Assembly (NCBI RefSeq): GCF_008728965.1
Contig: NZ_VSMC01000005.1
Location: 1 to 64,000, forward strand
From: Heminiphilus faecis
GTDB taxonomy: Bacteria; Bacteroidota; Bacteroidia; Bacteroidales; Muribaculaceae
DNA: 64,000 nt
Reading direction: 5' to 3'
The position numbers and the translations under genes were made by a program. Below the pieces are notes generated by a model, which saw only the letters and a program-made list of their open reading frames with translations, ran no database searches and had not been told where the DNA came from. The number at the start of each line of letters is the position of its first letter. The stretch's first letter is position 1. Below, one piece after another: positions 26,797-36,556 of this stretch.

Positions 26797-27813
26797 ATGA
26801 AGTCTGAAAAAATAACGTTACTAATTCTATCGGCCGTCATGACCGGTTTGATAAGCCGTGCCGACGATATAGATGACTATGCTATAGGCCGCAAGGGGGA
26901 AGCACTGAAAACAACCATACAAAAGCACTATACCCCGACGCGTCTTATTGAGAGCAGTAGCATATATGAGACAGTAGTGAAAATAAACGGTAACATTGAC
27001 CGCTTTACGGGCACGGCAACGGATACGGATACGGAAACGAGCCACACAACGGCAGGAGCCGCACTGCATCCCGATTGGCTAAGGATGTGGCCCGAGAAGA
27101 AAGATGCTGTATCGCGAGACATGCACAATCTCGGACTAATCGACAAAAGTGTCGCAGCAGACAGGGCCACACGTCCGCTCGGGAATGTGACTGACGTCAG
27201 AATACAAGGCAGCGGATGGGCCATAGGCTATGCACCTTACGGAGAACACGACCAAATGGAATGTTTTGAACCCGCTGCAGAATACAAAGGTGATTTTGCC
27301 CGTACCATGTTTTATATGGCAACGATATATACGGCCACATTATGGTATGACTGGGGCAATATAGTATTCGAGCCAAACATATATCCCTCTTTAAGAAAAG
27401 AAGCGGCCGCGACATATATGAAATGGCACAGAGAGGATCCGGTGGATGAACAAGAACGCTTACTCAATGACAAAATAGAGGATATTCAAGGCAACCGCAA
27501 CCCGTTTATTGATCATCCAGAACTTGCCGAATACCTTTGGGGCGATAAAAAAGATATACCGTACCGTTCTGAAAATCCGTCCGATCCTGACAATACAGAC
27601 CGTCCCAAAATACCGCTTCACGGAGTATACAAACTAAACGACGGATATATCGACTTATACTCACCGTATGTAAGTGCAGAGGCACAGTGGAGCGTAGACG
27701 GCAAAAGCGCCTCAGGCACATTAAGCATCCATACACTCGGCACCGGAGTCCACGAACTGCGCTACACCACTGAAAATGAAAAAGGAAAACTTTTAATAAC
27801 CATAGAACCATGA
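26797..27813 (+). CDS. Diverged secreted endonuclease I-like protein
   Basis: From the ATG at 26797 the product has 338 residues and a signal peptide (about 1-22). It follows the endonuclease I (EndA/NucM) layout: a counterpart of the active-site block around ALHPDWLRMWP (89-99), DMHNLGLIDK (108-117), CFEPAAEYKGDFART (156-170), WHREDPVD (210-217) and QGNRNPFIDHPELAEYLWG (231-249). Working relatives carry an N-R-E-H-S-x-P catalytic segment. That segment is not recognisable here, so activity is doubtful. A C-terminal beta-rich module (about 275-338) follows. It overlaps the lipoprotein gene by 4 bases. Confidence 0.78.
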   Translation: MKSEKITLLILSAVMTGLISRADDIDDYAIGRKGEALKTTIQKHYTPTRLIESSSIYETVVKINGNIDRFTGTATDTDTETSHTTAGAALHPDWLRMWPEKKDAVSRDMHNLGLIDKSVAADRATRPLGNVTDVRIQGSGWAIGYAPYGEHDQMECFEPAAEYKGDFARTMFYMATIYTATLWYDWGNIVFEPNIYPSLRKEAAATYMKWHREDPVDEQERLLNDKIEDIQGNRNPFIDHPELAEYLWGDKKDIPYRSENPSDPDNTDRPKIPLHGVYKLNDGYIDLYSPYVSAEAQWSVDGKSASGTLSIHTLGTGVHELRYTTENEKGKLLITIEP

Positions 27814-28268
27814 AATTCAGTCTGCCTATAATAGTGCTGACAGCGGCATCATTCTGTCTCACCGGATGCAATCACGAGAAGCCATATAAAATAGACGATC
27901 CTTCGCTATTATTGCCCGATGATCCGGATAATCCCGCGCCACCACCCTACTCCTTTGCTCAGGAACTTGACAATCCGGACACGCGATACGTCTCAGCATC
28001 ACTCGATATGGCGTATAGTCACGGAGGGATACTTGTATCCACATTGCCCGGCAGAATAGTCATGACCGACCTTGCTACCGGTAACCGGATAGAGTTTTCA
28101 GGTGCGACAAACAAAACCGGCAACATAACCAACCCAGAACTTTTTGTAAACGGCTGCCGGCTCCCTATAGAGCAGGCTACTGTAGAACGGGCTGACAAAA
28201 AAGGGACTTGGATACACATCCAAGCCCCTGATAACGAACATATCGTAATAGTTGTAAGCGATCTATAG
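27810..28268 (+). CDS. Small lipoprotein of unknown function
   Basis: The 152-residue product has a lipoprotein signal ending CLTGC (Cys about residue 20), then a Pro/Asp-rich linker (DDPDNPAPPP, about 37-46) and a compact beta-rich domain (about 60-152). Its start overlaps the endonuclease-like gene (ATGA), so the two are translationally coupled. It ends directly against the convergent lgt gene. A perfect terminator for the opposite strand is embedded in its coding sequence at 28197-28228. No family was recognised. Confidence 0.72.
   Translation: MKFSLPIIVLTAASFCLTGCNHEKPYKIDDPSLLLPDDPDNPAPPPYSFAQELDNPDTRYVSASLDMAYSHGGILVSTLPGRIVMTDLATGNRIEFSGATNKTGNITNPELFVNGCRLPIEQATVERADKKGTWIHIQAPDNEHIVIVVSDL
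28197..28228 (-). terminator. Terminator of the lgt operon inside the opposing gene
   Basis: On the minus strand GGGGCTTGGAT pairs with ATCCAAGTCCC over 11 bp (one G-U) around GTGT and runs into six T's. It lies about 40 bases after the lgt stop and within the coding sequence of the plus-strand lipoprotein gene. Confidence 0.8.
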
Positions 28269-29129
28269 TTACTTGCGCCGTGCCGGAGTCTTATCATCGG
28301 CATATCTGTCAGGAAACGACAGATGCTGTCTCGGCCGTACCATGGCATATAATATAAGACACAAGCCCAAAACGATGAAAGGTATGCTCAATTGCTGTCC
28401 GATGTTAAGCGTCATGGTCGCTTCACGGGCCACCTGATCGTTCTTTATAAACTCAATCAGGAACCGGGGCAGAAAAATGCCAATGAAAAATACGCCGAGA
28501 ATAAGCCCGGGGCGTTCCTCCGCATTTTTCTTCCAATACATCCACATGAGCAGGCCAAACAAAGCGAAATAGCAAAGCGCCTCGTATATCTGCGTAGGAT
28601 GCACAGCCTGACCTTCATACAATTCATGCCATTCACGAGAACGCACAAACATGAAGCCCCAAGGCAATGTCGTGGCCGTACCGTAAATCTCGGAATTAAA
28701 CAGATTGCCGATGCGGATAAGACCTCCGACAAGAGCAATGGCCACTACCAGTCGGTCAAATGTCCATAAAGGGCTCTTTTTAGTGACAAATATAGAGAAT
28801 AGTATGACCGCGATTATGATAGCTATCGTACCGCCATGACTGGCCAGTCCGCCCTCCCATATATATAATATACGTATAGGATCGGTCTTGTATACGTCCC
28901 ATTCATAAAAGAACACGTGTCCGAGCCGGGCGCCTACCAGCGTAGCCACAACGACATAAATCAACAATATGCCTAGCCAACGCTCGGGCGCTCCCTCATG
29001 CTTGAACATGCGGGCCACAATCTCGTATCCTATCAGAAAGCCGACAGCAAACATGAGACCATACCACCGTATGGTCACGAATCCGCTGAACAGTTCAGGA
29101 TTGACATTCCAAGTAATGAAGTCGAGCAT
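28269..29129 (-). CDS. lgt: Prolipoprotein diacylglyceryl transferase
   Basis: Lgt attaches diacylglycerol to the lipobox Cys of prolipoproteins in the inner membrane, the step before LspA. The 286 residues hold about seven membrane segments. Family motifs are GLASHGGTIAII (about 114-125, with the essential His-Gly) and GLIRIGNLFNSEIYG (about 136-150, with Arg, Asn and Glu). The gene begins 7 bases after ddh. The window thus carries both lipoprotein-processing enzymes (lgt, lspA) and several of their likely substrates. Confidence 0.95.
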   Translation of the reverse strand: MLDFITWNVNPELFSGFVTIRWYGLMFAVGFLIGYEIVARMFKHEGAPERWLGILLIYVVVATLVGARLGHVFFYEWDVYKTDPIRILYIWEGGLASHGGTIAIIIAVILFSIFVTKKSPLWTFDRLVVAIALVGGLIRIGNLFNSEIYGTATTLPWGFMFVRSREWHELYEGQAVHPTQIYEALCYFALFGLLMWMYWKKNAEERPGLILGVFFIGIFLPRFLIEFIKNDQVAREATMTLNIGQQLSIPFIVLGLCLILYAMVRPRQHLSFPDRYADDKTPARRK

Positions 29130-29136
29130 ACAGCGA

Positions 29137-30036
29137 TTATACTAAATGACGTATAAGTTCCTCGCGGTCGCCGTAAAGCATGTCAATGACCGGTATCTCG
29201 ATCATGGTATAGGCACCGGGGCGCTCTATCATAGTGGCACGGGCCACGCCGACAAGTATCTGGGCCGTGAGCGCCGGATTGTTTATCGACATATTGAATT
29301 CGAAACGCTGGTTCTGGGTAGTGCCGGAAACACCTTTGCGCACCATATTCACACCATGTCCCATATCCTTTATGTCATCAACCGAAGGCACGGCAAATAC
29401 ATGAGTCTCGTCGCTGGCAAAATACGGATCTTCCTTTACAGCACGCGCTATATCATCTATATTATAGCCATCCTCAACCTCAACATACACCATACGGCGG
29501 TGTATACCGGTTCCAAGCGGAATTGTCATGGACAAGGCGTTTTTCACACCGGGCTTTGACTTTACGGCTACAGTGTGGCCCATACTCATACCCGGGCCGA
29601 AGTTGGTGTAGGTAACACCTTTAGGCGCAGCCGCCTGCATAAGAGCACGGACAATAGAGTCACTGCCCGGATCCCAACCGGCTGATATTATGGCCACAGA
29701 ATTATTGGCTTCCGCAATAGGTGCCAATTTAGACCGCAGGTCAGCGATACCGCCGTGAATATCATAACTGTCGACTGTATTTATACCCTTTGCCAGCAGT
29801 TCACAAGCATATTTTTCCACTTCACGGGTAGGAGTACACAACACCGCCACATCCACATCGTCAAGTGCCATTACGTCAGCGGTCACTTTATAACCTGACA
29901 ATTCGGCGGGACAATCTGCGGGATTACGTCTGACCACACCCGCTATCTCAAAGTCGGGTGCCTGCTGAAGTGCTTCAAGCACATACTTTCCAATATTGCC
30001 ATATCCAACAATGGCAGCTCTGATTTTTTTCATCAT
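29137..30036 (-). CDS. ddh: Meso-diaminopimelate D-dehydrogenase
   Basis: Ddh makes meso-diaminopimelate from tetrahydrodipicolinate and ammonia in one NADPH-dependent step, short-cutting the lysine and peptidoglycan pathway. The 299 residues start with the Rossmann motif AAIVGYGNIGKYVLEAL (about 7-23). The catalytic region shows AIISAGWDPGSDSI and the substrate-binding stretch NFGPGMSMGHTVA. MM start: the second Met at 30033 is equally possible. It is in line with ackA (24 bases) and lgt (7 bases). Confidence 0.94.
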   Translation of the reverse strand: MMKKIRAAIVGYGNIGKYVLEALQQAPDFEIAGVVRRNPADCPAELSGYKVTADVMALDDVDVAVLCTPTREVEKYACELLAKGINTVDSYDIHGGIADLRSKLAPIAEANNSVAIISAGWDPGSDSIVRALMQAAAPKGVTYTNFGPGMSMGHTVAVKSKPGVKNALSMTIPLGTGIHRRMVYVEVEDGYNIDDIARAVKEDPYFASDETHVFAVPSVDDIKDMGHGVNMVRKGVSGTTQNQRFEFNMSINNPALTAQILVGVARATMIERPGAYTMIEIPVIDMLYGDREELIRHLV

Positions 30037-30060
30037 AGTATAGTATTAATAATGACTATA

Positions 30061-31272
30061 TTATTCGGGCTGTCGTCCATTGACGATAGCTTCCGTATCA
30101 CGTGCAATCATCAACTCCTCGTCAGTGGGTATGACAACGACTTTCACCTTGGAGTCAGCTGATGATATAACTTTTTCTTCTCCTCTGGAAACAGCATTGA
30201 CCTCTTGGTCAATCTTCACCCCGAGATAACCAAGATGATCGCATACACTCTTGCGTAGCGGTTGCTGGTTCTCCCCAACACCACCGGTAAACACGATTAT
30301 GTCAACTCCGTCAAGCACAGCGGCAAATGCACCGATATACTTAATTATACGGTAAACATACATATCAAGGGCCAGCTTGGCTTTCTCATCGCCACGGGCT
30401 ATAGCGGCCTCAATGTCGCGCATGTCAGATGATATACCGGAAATTCCGAGCACGCCGCTCTTTTTGTTTATAAGATCACTGAGTTCCTTGGTCGACAGAT
30501 GTTCCTTATCCATAACAAAAGTAAGGGCACCGGGATCGATATCGCCTACACGGGTTCCCATCATAAGCCCCTCTACAGGAGTAAGCCCCATTGAGGTATC
30601 AACACTCTTTCCGTCTTTTACGGCAGTTATAGAACCGCCGTTGCCGATATGGCATGTGATTATGCGCTGCTTCTCATATGGCACACCAAGAAAATCACAC
30701 ACTCTACGGGCCACATAGCGGTGACTTGTGCCATGAAAACCGTATCGGCGTATGCCATACTTTTCATACAGGTCATAAGGAAGTGCGTACATATAGGCCT
30801 CTTTCGGCATAGTCTGATGGAAAGCGGTATCGAAAACGGCAACTTGAGGCACACCCGGCATAAGCTCCGTTATAGCCTCGATGCCTGCCATATTTACAGG
30901 ATTGTGCAACGGAGCCACATCATAGCACTCCTTTATTTTGGCTATAACCTCATCGTCAATCTTCACACTCTTGTTGAACTTCTCTCCGCCATGTACCACC
31001 CGATGACCCACGGCATCAATCTCTTTAAAGCTCTTTATACAGCCATAGTGCGCATCAGTGAGTGTATTGAGTATGTCATTGATGGCTTTACGATGATCAG
31101 GTATCGGCTCCTCGACTGTCTTCTTTTCACCGTCGGGCAATTTAAACTTTATAAATGATCCGGGAAGTCCGATTTTTTCAACACCTCCCTCGGCGAGAGT
31201 GACTTTACGGTCAACGTCAATAAGTTTATATTTTACGGAACTGCTGCCGCAGTTAAGTACAAGTATGTTCAT
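30061..31272 (-). CDS. ackA: Acetate kinase
   Basis: AckA transfers the phosphoryl group of acetyl phosphate to ADP, giving acetate and ATP. The 403 residues start MNILVLNCGSSSVKYKL, the acetokinase signature 1. Signature 2 is seen as RYGFHGTSHRYVA (about 175-187) and the nucleotide-binding block as VFTGGVGENQ (about 327-336). It follows pta by 30 bases. Together they form the fermentative acetate branch, which fits an anaerobic gut bacterium. Confidence 0.97.
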   Translation of the reverse strand: MNILVLNCGSSSVKYKLIDVDRKVTLAEGGVEKIGLPGSFIKFKLPDGEKKTVEEPIPDHRKAINDILNTLTDAHYGCIKSFKEIDAVGHRVVHGGEKFNKSVKIDDEVIAKIKECYDVAPLHNPVNMAGIEAITELMPGVPQVAVFDTAFHQTMPKEAYMYALPYDLYEKYGIRRYGFHGTSHRYVARRVCDFLGVPYEKQRIITCHIGNGGSITAVKDGKSVDTSMGLTPVEGLMMGTRVGDIDPGALTFVMDKEHLSTKELSDLINKKSGVLGISGISSDMRDIEAAIARGDEKAKLALDMYVYRIIKYIGAFAAVLDGVDIIVFTGGVGENQQPLRKSVCDHLGYLGVKIDQEVNAVSRGEEKVISSADSKVKVVVIPTDEELMIARDTEAIVNGRQPE

Positions 31273-31302
31273 TTTGATTATGTTTTTGATGGAAGTCCTT
31301 AT

Positions 31303-32322
31303 TTACTTTTTTCTGCTTTTGGCACCGATAGCCTGATTACAGGTTATGATTATGGTTTTATAAATATCCTCGGGGAAACATCCGCGCGACAGGTCATTTA
31401 CAGGAGCGGCAAGACCTTGTAGAATAGGACCTACGGCCTGCACACCCGCCAGACGCTGTACAAGCTTGTAAGCTATGTTGCCCGTTTCAAGCGAGGGGAA
31501 AACAAGCACATCGGCTTTTCCGCTTAAAGGACTGTCGGGGGCTTTGCTTTTTGCCACCCCGGGCACTATAGCGGCATCGGCCTGAAGCTCACCGTCTACA
31601 ATAAGCTCCGGATCGGCTTCATGTACAAGGCCTACGGCTTCTATAACCTTGTTGACCCTATCGTGCTTGGCACTGCCCTTGGTCGAGAAGCTAAGCATGG
31701 CTATGCGAGGTTCTATGCCGGCTATGTCACGAGCGGTATCGGCAGTAGAAAGTGCTATCTGCGCCAACTCTTTGGCAGTAGGATCGGGCAACACGGCACA
31801 GTCGGCAAATACCAAAATATTGTTTTCGCCAAAAGGACTTCCTTCGGGAAGCAGCATAAGGAACGCACCCGAGACCACCTCTATACCCGGTTTTGTCTTT
31901 ATCACCTGAAATGCCGCACGAAGCACATTTCCGGTAGTATTCAATGCGCCGGCCACCTGACCGTCGGCATCGCCGTTCTTAATCATAAGACATCCGAGAT
32001 AGAGAGGATTGGCTGCCATGCGACGGGCATCGTCCATTGTCACTCCTTTATTCTTGCGAAGTTCATAAAATATAGGAGCATATATATCAATAATCTCCTC
32101 ATCGGAAGGGTCCACGATACGGGCCTTGCATATATTGGTCAAACTTAATTCACATGCTACGCCGGCTATTTCGTCAGGGTTACCTATCAATATCACATCG
32201 GCTATACCTTCCATAATAATGCGGTCGGCTGCGGTAAGTGTACGAGGTTCAGTCCCTTCGGGGAGCACAATTCGCTGACGGCTCTGTTTAGCCTTTGAAG
32301 TCAACTTGTCAAAAAGTCCCAT
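31303..32322 (-). CDS. pta: Phosphate acetyltransferase
   Basis: Pta converts acetyl-CoA and phosphate to acetyl phosphate. The 339 residues cover the single-domain (short) form, without the N-terminal regulatory domain of E. coli Pta. Family blocks are [13 protein letters not shown] (about 17-29), [15 protein letters not shown] (about 113-127) and [15 protein letters not shown] (about 208-222). It probably heads the transcript pta-ackA-ddh-lgt. A minus-strand TAATTTTG at 32351-32358 may be its -7 box, though no -33 match was seen. Confidence 0.96.
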   Translation of the reverse strand: MGLFDKLTSKAKQSRQRIVLPEGTEPRTLTAADRIIMEGIADVILIGNPDEIAGVACELSLTNICKARIVDPSDEEIIDIYAPIFYELRKNKGVTMDDARRMAANPLYLGCLMIKNGDADGQVAGALNTTGNVLRAAFQVIKTKPGIEVVSGAFLMLLPEGSPFGENNILVFADCAVLPDPTAKELAQIALSTADTARDIAGIEPRIAMLSFSTKGSAKHDRVNKVIEAVGLVHEADPELIVDGELQADAAIVPGVAKSKAPDSPLSGKADVLVFPSLETGNIAYKLVQRLAGVQAVGPILQGLAAPVNDLSRGCFPEDIYKTIIITCNQAIGAKSRKK

Positions 32323-32432
32323 AGTTAAATCTGTTTTGTGTTTTAATACGCAAAATTAAAACTTTATACGTATAATATGAACGTCTTATTAATATTTTTT
32401 CACAAAAAATATTAACAGAGTCTTAAAACGAC

Positions 32433-32460
32433 GAAAGCACCGGAAAAATCCGATGCTTTC
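32433..32460 (-). terminator. Terminator of the TPR gene
   Basis: GAAAGCA (32433-32439) pairs with TGCTTTC (32454-32460), continued inside by CGG/CCG around AAAAAT with one mismatch. In the minus direction a modest T-rich run follows. It is 24 bases beyond the TPR stop. Confidence 0.55.
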
Positions 32461-32484
32461 TGTTATATACGTTTATGATGCCTG

Positions 32485-33741
32485 TTACATGGCCTCAATG
32501 CGCTTGAGGTTGACTGCATCGTCAAGAGTATAGTATATACTGCGGAGAAGAAGGCGGGCATCGTCAAAAGTTGTGCTGTCATTCAATGCCTCCTCAAGAT
32601 AAGGAATCGACTCTTTCAGCAGGGGTGTTACCTTCTCGGCACGCACTTTATTGAACTCTTCGGTAGGAAGATTGGCCGAAGCCTCGTCAATAGCACCGGC
32701 CTGAGCATAAATGGCACGACCGAGGTCAAACTTGGCCTTTACAAAATCAGGCTTCATACTAATGGCCTTGGCGAAGTTCTCACGGGCCTTTTCAAGATTG
32801 TTCTGACTCTGGTAAAGTATACCGAGCACATCATAAAGTTCAGCCTGCGTGGGGTTCATTGATATAGCCTTTTCAAGAAGGGTCTGTGCTTCCTCATACT
32901 TCTTGTTGTTGATCTTATCATTGATAATAATCAAAATATAGTTTGAAAGGGTATCGCCATAAAGCTTGTTGGCAGTCTCGGCAAGTTCAATAATCTTGGG
33001 ATCATCCTTCATCTGAGCGGCTACACCGATAGCATAATCAAACATCTGGGGCGAATGATAGTTGTTGGCATACGCTTTCTCAAAACGCTCAAGAGCCACA
33101 TCCAGCTTTTCAGCCTGCCATGCGGCAAGTCCTTGGTAGAAGCACATCTGACCTATCACAGTGTCGGCAGGAACGGCGGGAGCGTCAGAACCGAGAGACG
33201 GATTCGCAGGCATGCTTGTATAAATATTCCATGCCTCATAAGCTCCGTCATAATCCTTGGCATCCCAAAGATACTGACCTCCGCTTACATAGTCATTCCA
33301 GTGAGCAGTAAGCTTCTTGACCATATCCTTCGAATACTTTGTCTTTGTCTTGGGGCTTCCGTCCTTATTCAATTTCGGAGCTCCGGTCTTTTTATCAACC
33401 TCGACAATAGTGTCAAGAGGGAATGCTGTCATAAAATAGTTGTAACCGTTGATGAGTGCGCGTCCCATCGCAGCCTTCTCCTCTTCTTTACCCTGACCTA
33501 CGGCCTGCTTGCCATACATATTGTCAAAATCGCCAAACTCCACGGTTCCGGCGACATACCATGTCTGTGCTTCATTTTGTGTTTCAGGGTTTGTAAGCGC
33601 AGGCTTCAACTGGTTGCGTGCAGCGGCATAATCGGCATTAAATCCTTTAGCCTTTCCTTCCACTTCCTTCACCAGACTTTTCTGAGCCGATGCACCGGCA
33701 ACGGCCATCAGGCAAAGACCTAAGATAAATAATTTCTTCAT
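32485..33741 (-). CDS. Tetratricopeptide repeat protein, exported
   Basis: The 418-residue product opens with a signal peptide (MKKLFILGLCLMAVAGASA). The first half (about 20-200) is helical with no named motif. TPR units follow at about 205-340, for example CFYQGLAAWQAEKLDVALER and AELYDVLGILYQSQNNLEKA. Such proteins act as scaffolds in the periplasm; no partner can be named. The gene starts 35 bases downstream of the gyrA stop and may be read from the gyrA promoter. A terminator lies at 32433-32460. Confidence 0.88.
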   Translation of the reverse strand: MKKLFILGLCLMAVAGASAQKSLVKEVEGKAKGFNADYAAARNQLKPALTNPETQNEAQTWYVAGTVEFGDFDNMYGKQAVGQGKEEEKAAMGRALINGYNYFMTAFPLDTIVEVDKKTGAPKLNKDGSPKTKTKYSKDMVKKLTAHWNDYVSGGQYLWDAKDYDGAYEAWNIYTSMPANPSLGSDAPAVPADTVIGQMCFYQGLAAWQAEKLDVALERFEKAYANNYHSPQMFDYAIGVAAQMKDDPKIIELAETANKLYGDTLSNYILIIINDKINNKKYEEAQTLLEKAISMNPTQAELYDVLGILYQSQNNLEKARENFAKAISMKPDFVKAKFDLGRAIYAQAGAIDEASANLPTEEFNKVRAEKVTPLLKESIPYLEEALNDSTTFDDARLLLRSIYYTLDDAVNLKRIEAM

Positions 33742-33776
33742 GTTAGCTATTATTAATGAATAATATATTACTCTTT

Positions 33777-36359
33777 TTACAGATTATCGTCAGCAGTCTC
33801 CTCCTCGTCATCAATGACTTCATCGACCTCATCCTGAGGTTCTTCAGCATCATCTACCGGAAGCGGAGTCTGGTCGGCCTCATCTACAAGAATATCGGCG
33901 TCGGTCTCCTCTTCAGGATCGGAGTCCACACAACATACTGAAGCGATTTCGTCATTTCGTTTCTCAAGATTTATCAGTCTCACGCCCTGAGTGGCACGAC
34001 CCTGAACCCTGATATCCGACACTTTTATACGCAACGTTATGCCCGACTTGTTGATTATGACAAGGTCATTGTCATCGTTTACTGTATCTATCGCTACCAG
34101 TTTACCGGTTTTATCGGTAACATTAATCGTCTTTACACCCTTGCCGCCGCGGTTTGTGACGCGATAGTCAGCGAGAGGCGAACGCTTGCCGAAACCTTTC
34201 TCCGATATAACCATAACGTTATTAAGGGTGTCAGCGTTCATACATATCATGCCTACAACCTCATCTTCATCGCCGTCCAGCGTCATACCGCGCACACCGG
34301 TAGACACACGGCCCATCTCACGTACTTTTTCTTCGGAGAAGCGTATGGCTCTACCGTTACGGTTGGCAAGAAGTATCTCCGATTTGCCGTCGGTAAGTTC
34401 CACACCTATCAACTGGTCGCCTTCGCGTATGATTATAGCGTTTACACCATTGGCGCGAGGACGAGAATAGGCCTCCAGCGAAGTTTTCTTGATAACGCCA
34501 CGTTTGGTGGCAAATATAAGATTATGCGAAGAAACAAACTCCTTGTCATCGAGTTTCTTAATTCTTATGACAGCATTCACCGCATCGTCGCTGTCTATGT
34601 TGAGCAGGTTCTGGATAGCACGCCCCTTGGTGTTTTTGGCACCTTCAGGCAGGTCATATACCTTCAGCCAATAGCAACGTCCTTTCTTGGTGAAGAAGAG
34701 CAGATAGTTGTGCATCGAGGCGGGATATATGTGTTCGATGAAGTCCTCGTCGCGTGTGTCGCTGCCGCGAGAGCCTACGCCGCCACGGTTCTGTGCGCGG
34801 AACTCGCTCAACGGCGTACGTTTGATGTATCCCATATGTGATATGGTAATAATCATGTCATCGTCGGCATAGAAATCCTCGGCATTGAAATCACCTGCTG
34901 TATAATCGATATCGGTCTTGCGTACATCGCCGTACTTGTCACGTATGGCTATCAACTCGCTCTTTATCAACTCACGGCACTCATGCTCGTCATTGAGTAT
35001 AAGGTTAAGCCGCGCAATAAGCTGCTGAATTTCCGCATATTGATCATGAAGCTTGTCTTGTTCGAGTCTGGCGAGGTTTCGGAGTCTCATCTCCACGATG
35101 GCAAGAGTCTGCGCATCGGAAAGCTCAAACCTTACCGACAATTGCGCACGTGCGTCATCAACAGAGTCAGCACCCCTTATTATACGTATGACCTCATCAA
35201 TATTCTGCGAGGCTATTATCAGACCCTTCAATATATGAGCCCGCTCTTCGGCCTTACGGAGTTCAAACCGTGTACGACGTATCACAACGTCATGACGGTG
35301 TCCGATAAAGGCCTCAAGTATCTGCTTAAGGTTCAATGTCTTGGGACGTCCGTTGACGATAGCGACATTATTGACGCTGAACGATGACTGCATCTGAGTG
35401 AGCTTGTAGAGTTTGTTCAGCACCACATTGGCATTGGCATCGCTTTTGAGGCGAATGACTATGCGCATGCCCTTGTAGTCACTCTCGTCGTTCAGGTCGG
35501 CTATGCCGTCGATTTTCTTTTCATTTACAAGTTCGGCTATATCCTTTATAAGCTCGGCCTTGTTGACGTTATAGGGTATCTCGTGAACTATTATATTCTC
35601 GTGATTGGCATGAGGCTCAATATCAGCCTTGGCCCTTATCACTATGCGGCCGCGGCCGGTTTCGAAAGCGTCTTTAACACCGTTGTAGCCATATATGGTG
35701 CCTCCTGTCGGAAAGTCAGGCGCGGTAATATACTGCATCAACTCGGGAATAGTCAGCTCGGGATTGTCGATAAGCGCTATCGTAGCATTGATAGACTCGC
35801 TGAGGTTGTGAGGCGGCATATTGGTAGCCATACCTACCGCTATACCCGAGGTTCCGTTTACAAGAAGATTCGGTATACGCGTGGGCAATACCATCGGCTC
35901 CATTCTGGAGTTATCATAGTTGGGCTGAAAGTCCACCGTCTCCTTATCGATATCGCTAAGCATCTCTTCGCCTATGCGCTCAAGACGCACCTCGGTATAA
36001 CGCATAGCCGCAGGGCCGTCACCGTCGACCGAACCGAAGTTACCGTGGCCGTCGACCAGCGTATAGCGCAATGCCCACGGCTGTGCCATACGCACGACAG
36101 TACCGTATATTGAAGAGTCGCCATGAGGGTGATACTTACCCATAACCTCTCCCACGCAGTTAGCTGATTTTTTATGGGGATGATCGGAAGTGTTGCCCAT
36201 CTCGTTCATGCCGAAAAGCACTCTTCGCTGTACGGGCTTCAGACCGTCTCTCACATCAGGGAGAGCACGTGACACAATTACCGACATCGAGTAGTCGATG
36301 TAGGCCGATTTCATCTCGTTTTCGATATCAATTTTCAGAATTCTATCTTCTTCAAGCAT
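33777..36359 (-). CDS. gyrA: DNA gyrase subunit A
   Basis: GyrA cuts and rejoins DNA in the supercoiling enzyme. I chose the ATG at 36359 ([20 protein letters not shown]), giving 860 residues; the frame upstream is non-coding leader. The catalytic Tyr is residue 121 in [10 protein letters not shown]. The quinolone region reads [19 protein letters not shown] (78-96), with Ser82 present but Gly at 86 where E. coli has Asp87. Six beta-pinwheel repeats fill about 510-800. The tail (about 810-860) is strongly acidic. A TATCTTTG -7 box lies at 36409-36416. Confidence 0.97.
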   Translation of the reverse strand: MLEEDRILKIDIENEMKSAYIDYSMSVIVSRALPDVRDGLKPVQRRVLFGMNEMGNTSDHPHKKSANCVGEVMGKYHPHGDSSIYGTVVRMAQPWALRYTLVDGHGNFGSVDGDGPAAMRYTEVRLERIGEEMLSDIDKETVDFQPNYDNSRMEPMVLPTRIPNLLVNGTSGIAVGMATNMPPHNLSESINATIALIDNPELTIPELMQYITAPDFPTGGTIYGYNGVKDAFETGRGRIVIRAKADIEPHANHENIIVHEIPYNVNKAELIKDIAELVNEKKIDGIADLNDESDYKGMRIVIRLKSDANANVVLNKLYKLTQMQSSFSVNNVAIVNGRPKTLNLKQILEAFIGHRHDVVIRRTRFELRKAEERAHILKGLIIASQNIDEVIRIIRGADSVDDARAQLSVRFELSDAQTLAIVEMRLRNLARLEQDKLHDQYAEIQQLIARLNLILNDEHECRELIKSELIAIRDKYGDVRKTDIDYTAGDFNAEDFYADDDMIITISHMGYIKRTPLSEFRAQNRGGVGSRGSDTRDEDFIEHIYPASMHNYLLFFTKKGRCYWLKVYDLPEGAKNTKGRAIQNLLNIDSDDAVNAVIRIKKLDDKEFVSSHNLIFATKRGVIKKTSLEAYSRPRANGVNAIIIREGDQLIGVELTDGKSEILLANRNGRAIRFSEEKVREMGRVSTGVRGMTLDGDEDEVVGMICMNADTLNNVMVISEKGFGKRSPLADYRVTNRGGKGVKTINVTDKTGKLVAIDTVNDDNDLVIINKSGITLRIKVSDIRVQGRATQGVRLINLEKRNDEIASVCCVDSDPEEETDADILVDEADQTPLPVDDAEEPQDEVDEVIDDEEETADDNL

Positions 36360-36408
36360 ATATATGACATTGTTTACATTCCGTGCAGAAAGCACGAAAA
36401 AATTCACA

Positions 36409-36442
36409 CAAAGATAAAACTTTTTTATTAAAAAACGGGCAA
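36409..36442 (-). promoter_or_regulatory. Promoter of gyrA
   Basis: On the minus strand TTG (36440-36442) is followed after 23 bases by TATCTTTG (36409-36416). The box matches exactly but the spacing is slightly long. It lies 50 bases before the chosen gyrA start. Confidence 0.5.
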
Positions 36443-36497
36443 TTTTATCAGCCGTATTGTTTAAAATATGTTGAAGTACATTAAATATGCCGATTAC

Positions 36498-36529
36498 TTT
36501 GTTTTTTGGCACAATTATTGTTACTATTG
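36498..36529 (+). promoter_or_regulatory. Promoter of clpC
   Basis: TTTG (36498-36501) is followed after 20 bases by TACTATTG (36522-36529), one base off TAnnTTTG. The ATG at 36557 is 27 bases downstream. Confidence 0.55.
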
Positions 36530-36556
36530 CCGTTCAAAAGTATATAATGTAGCTCT

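Noticed and set aside
36360-36512. Longer N-terminus for GyrA
   Set aside because: The extra 51 codons are AT-rich leader containing a consensus -7 box. GyrA proteins begin at the MLEEDRI-type sequence.
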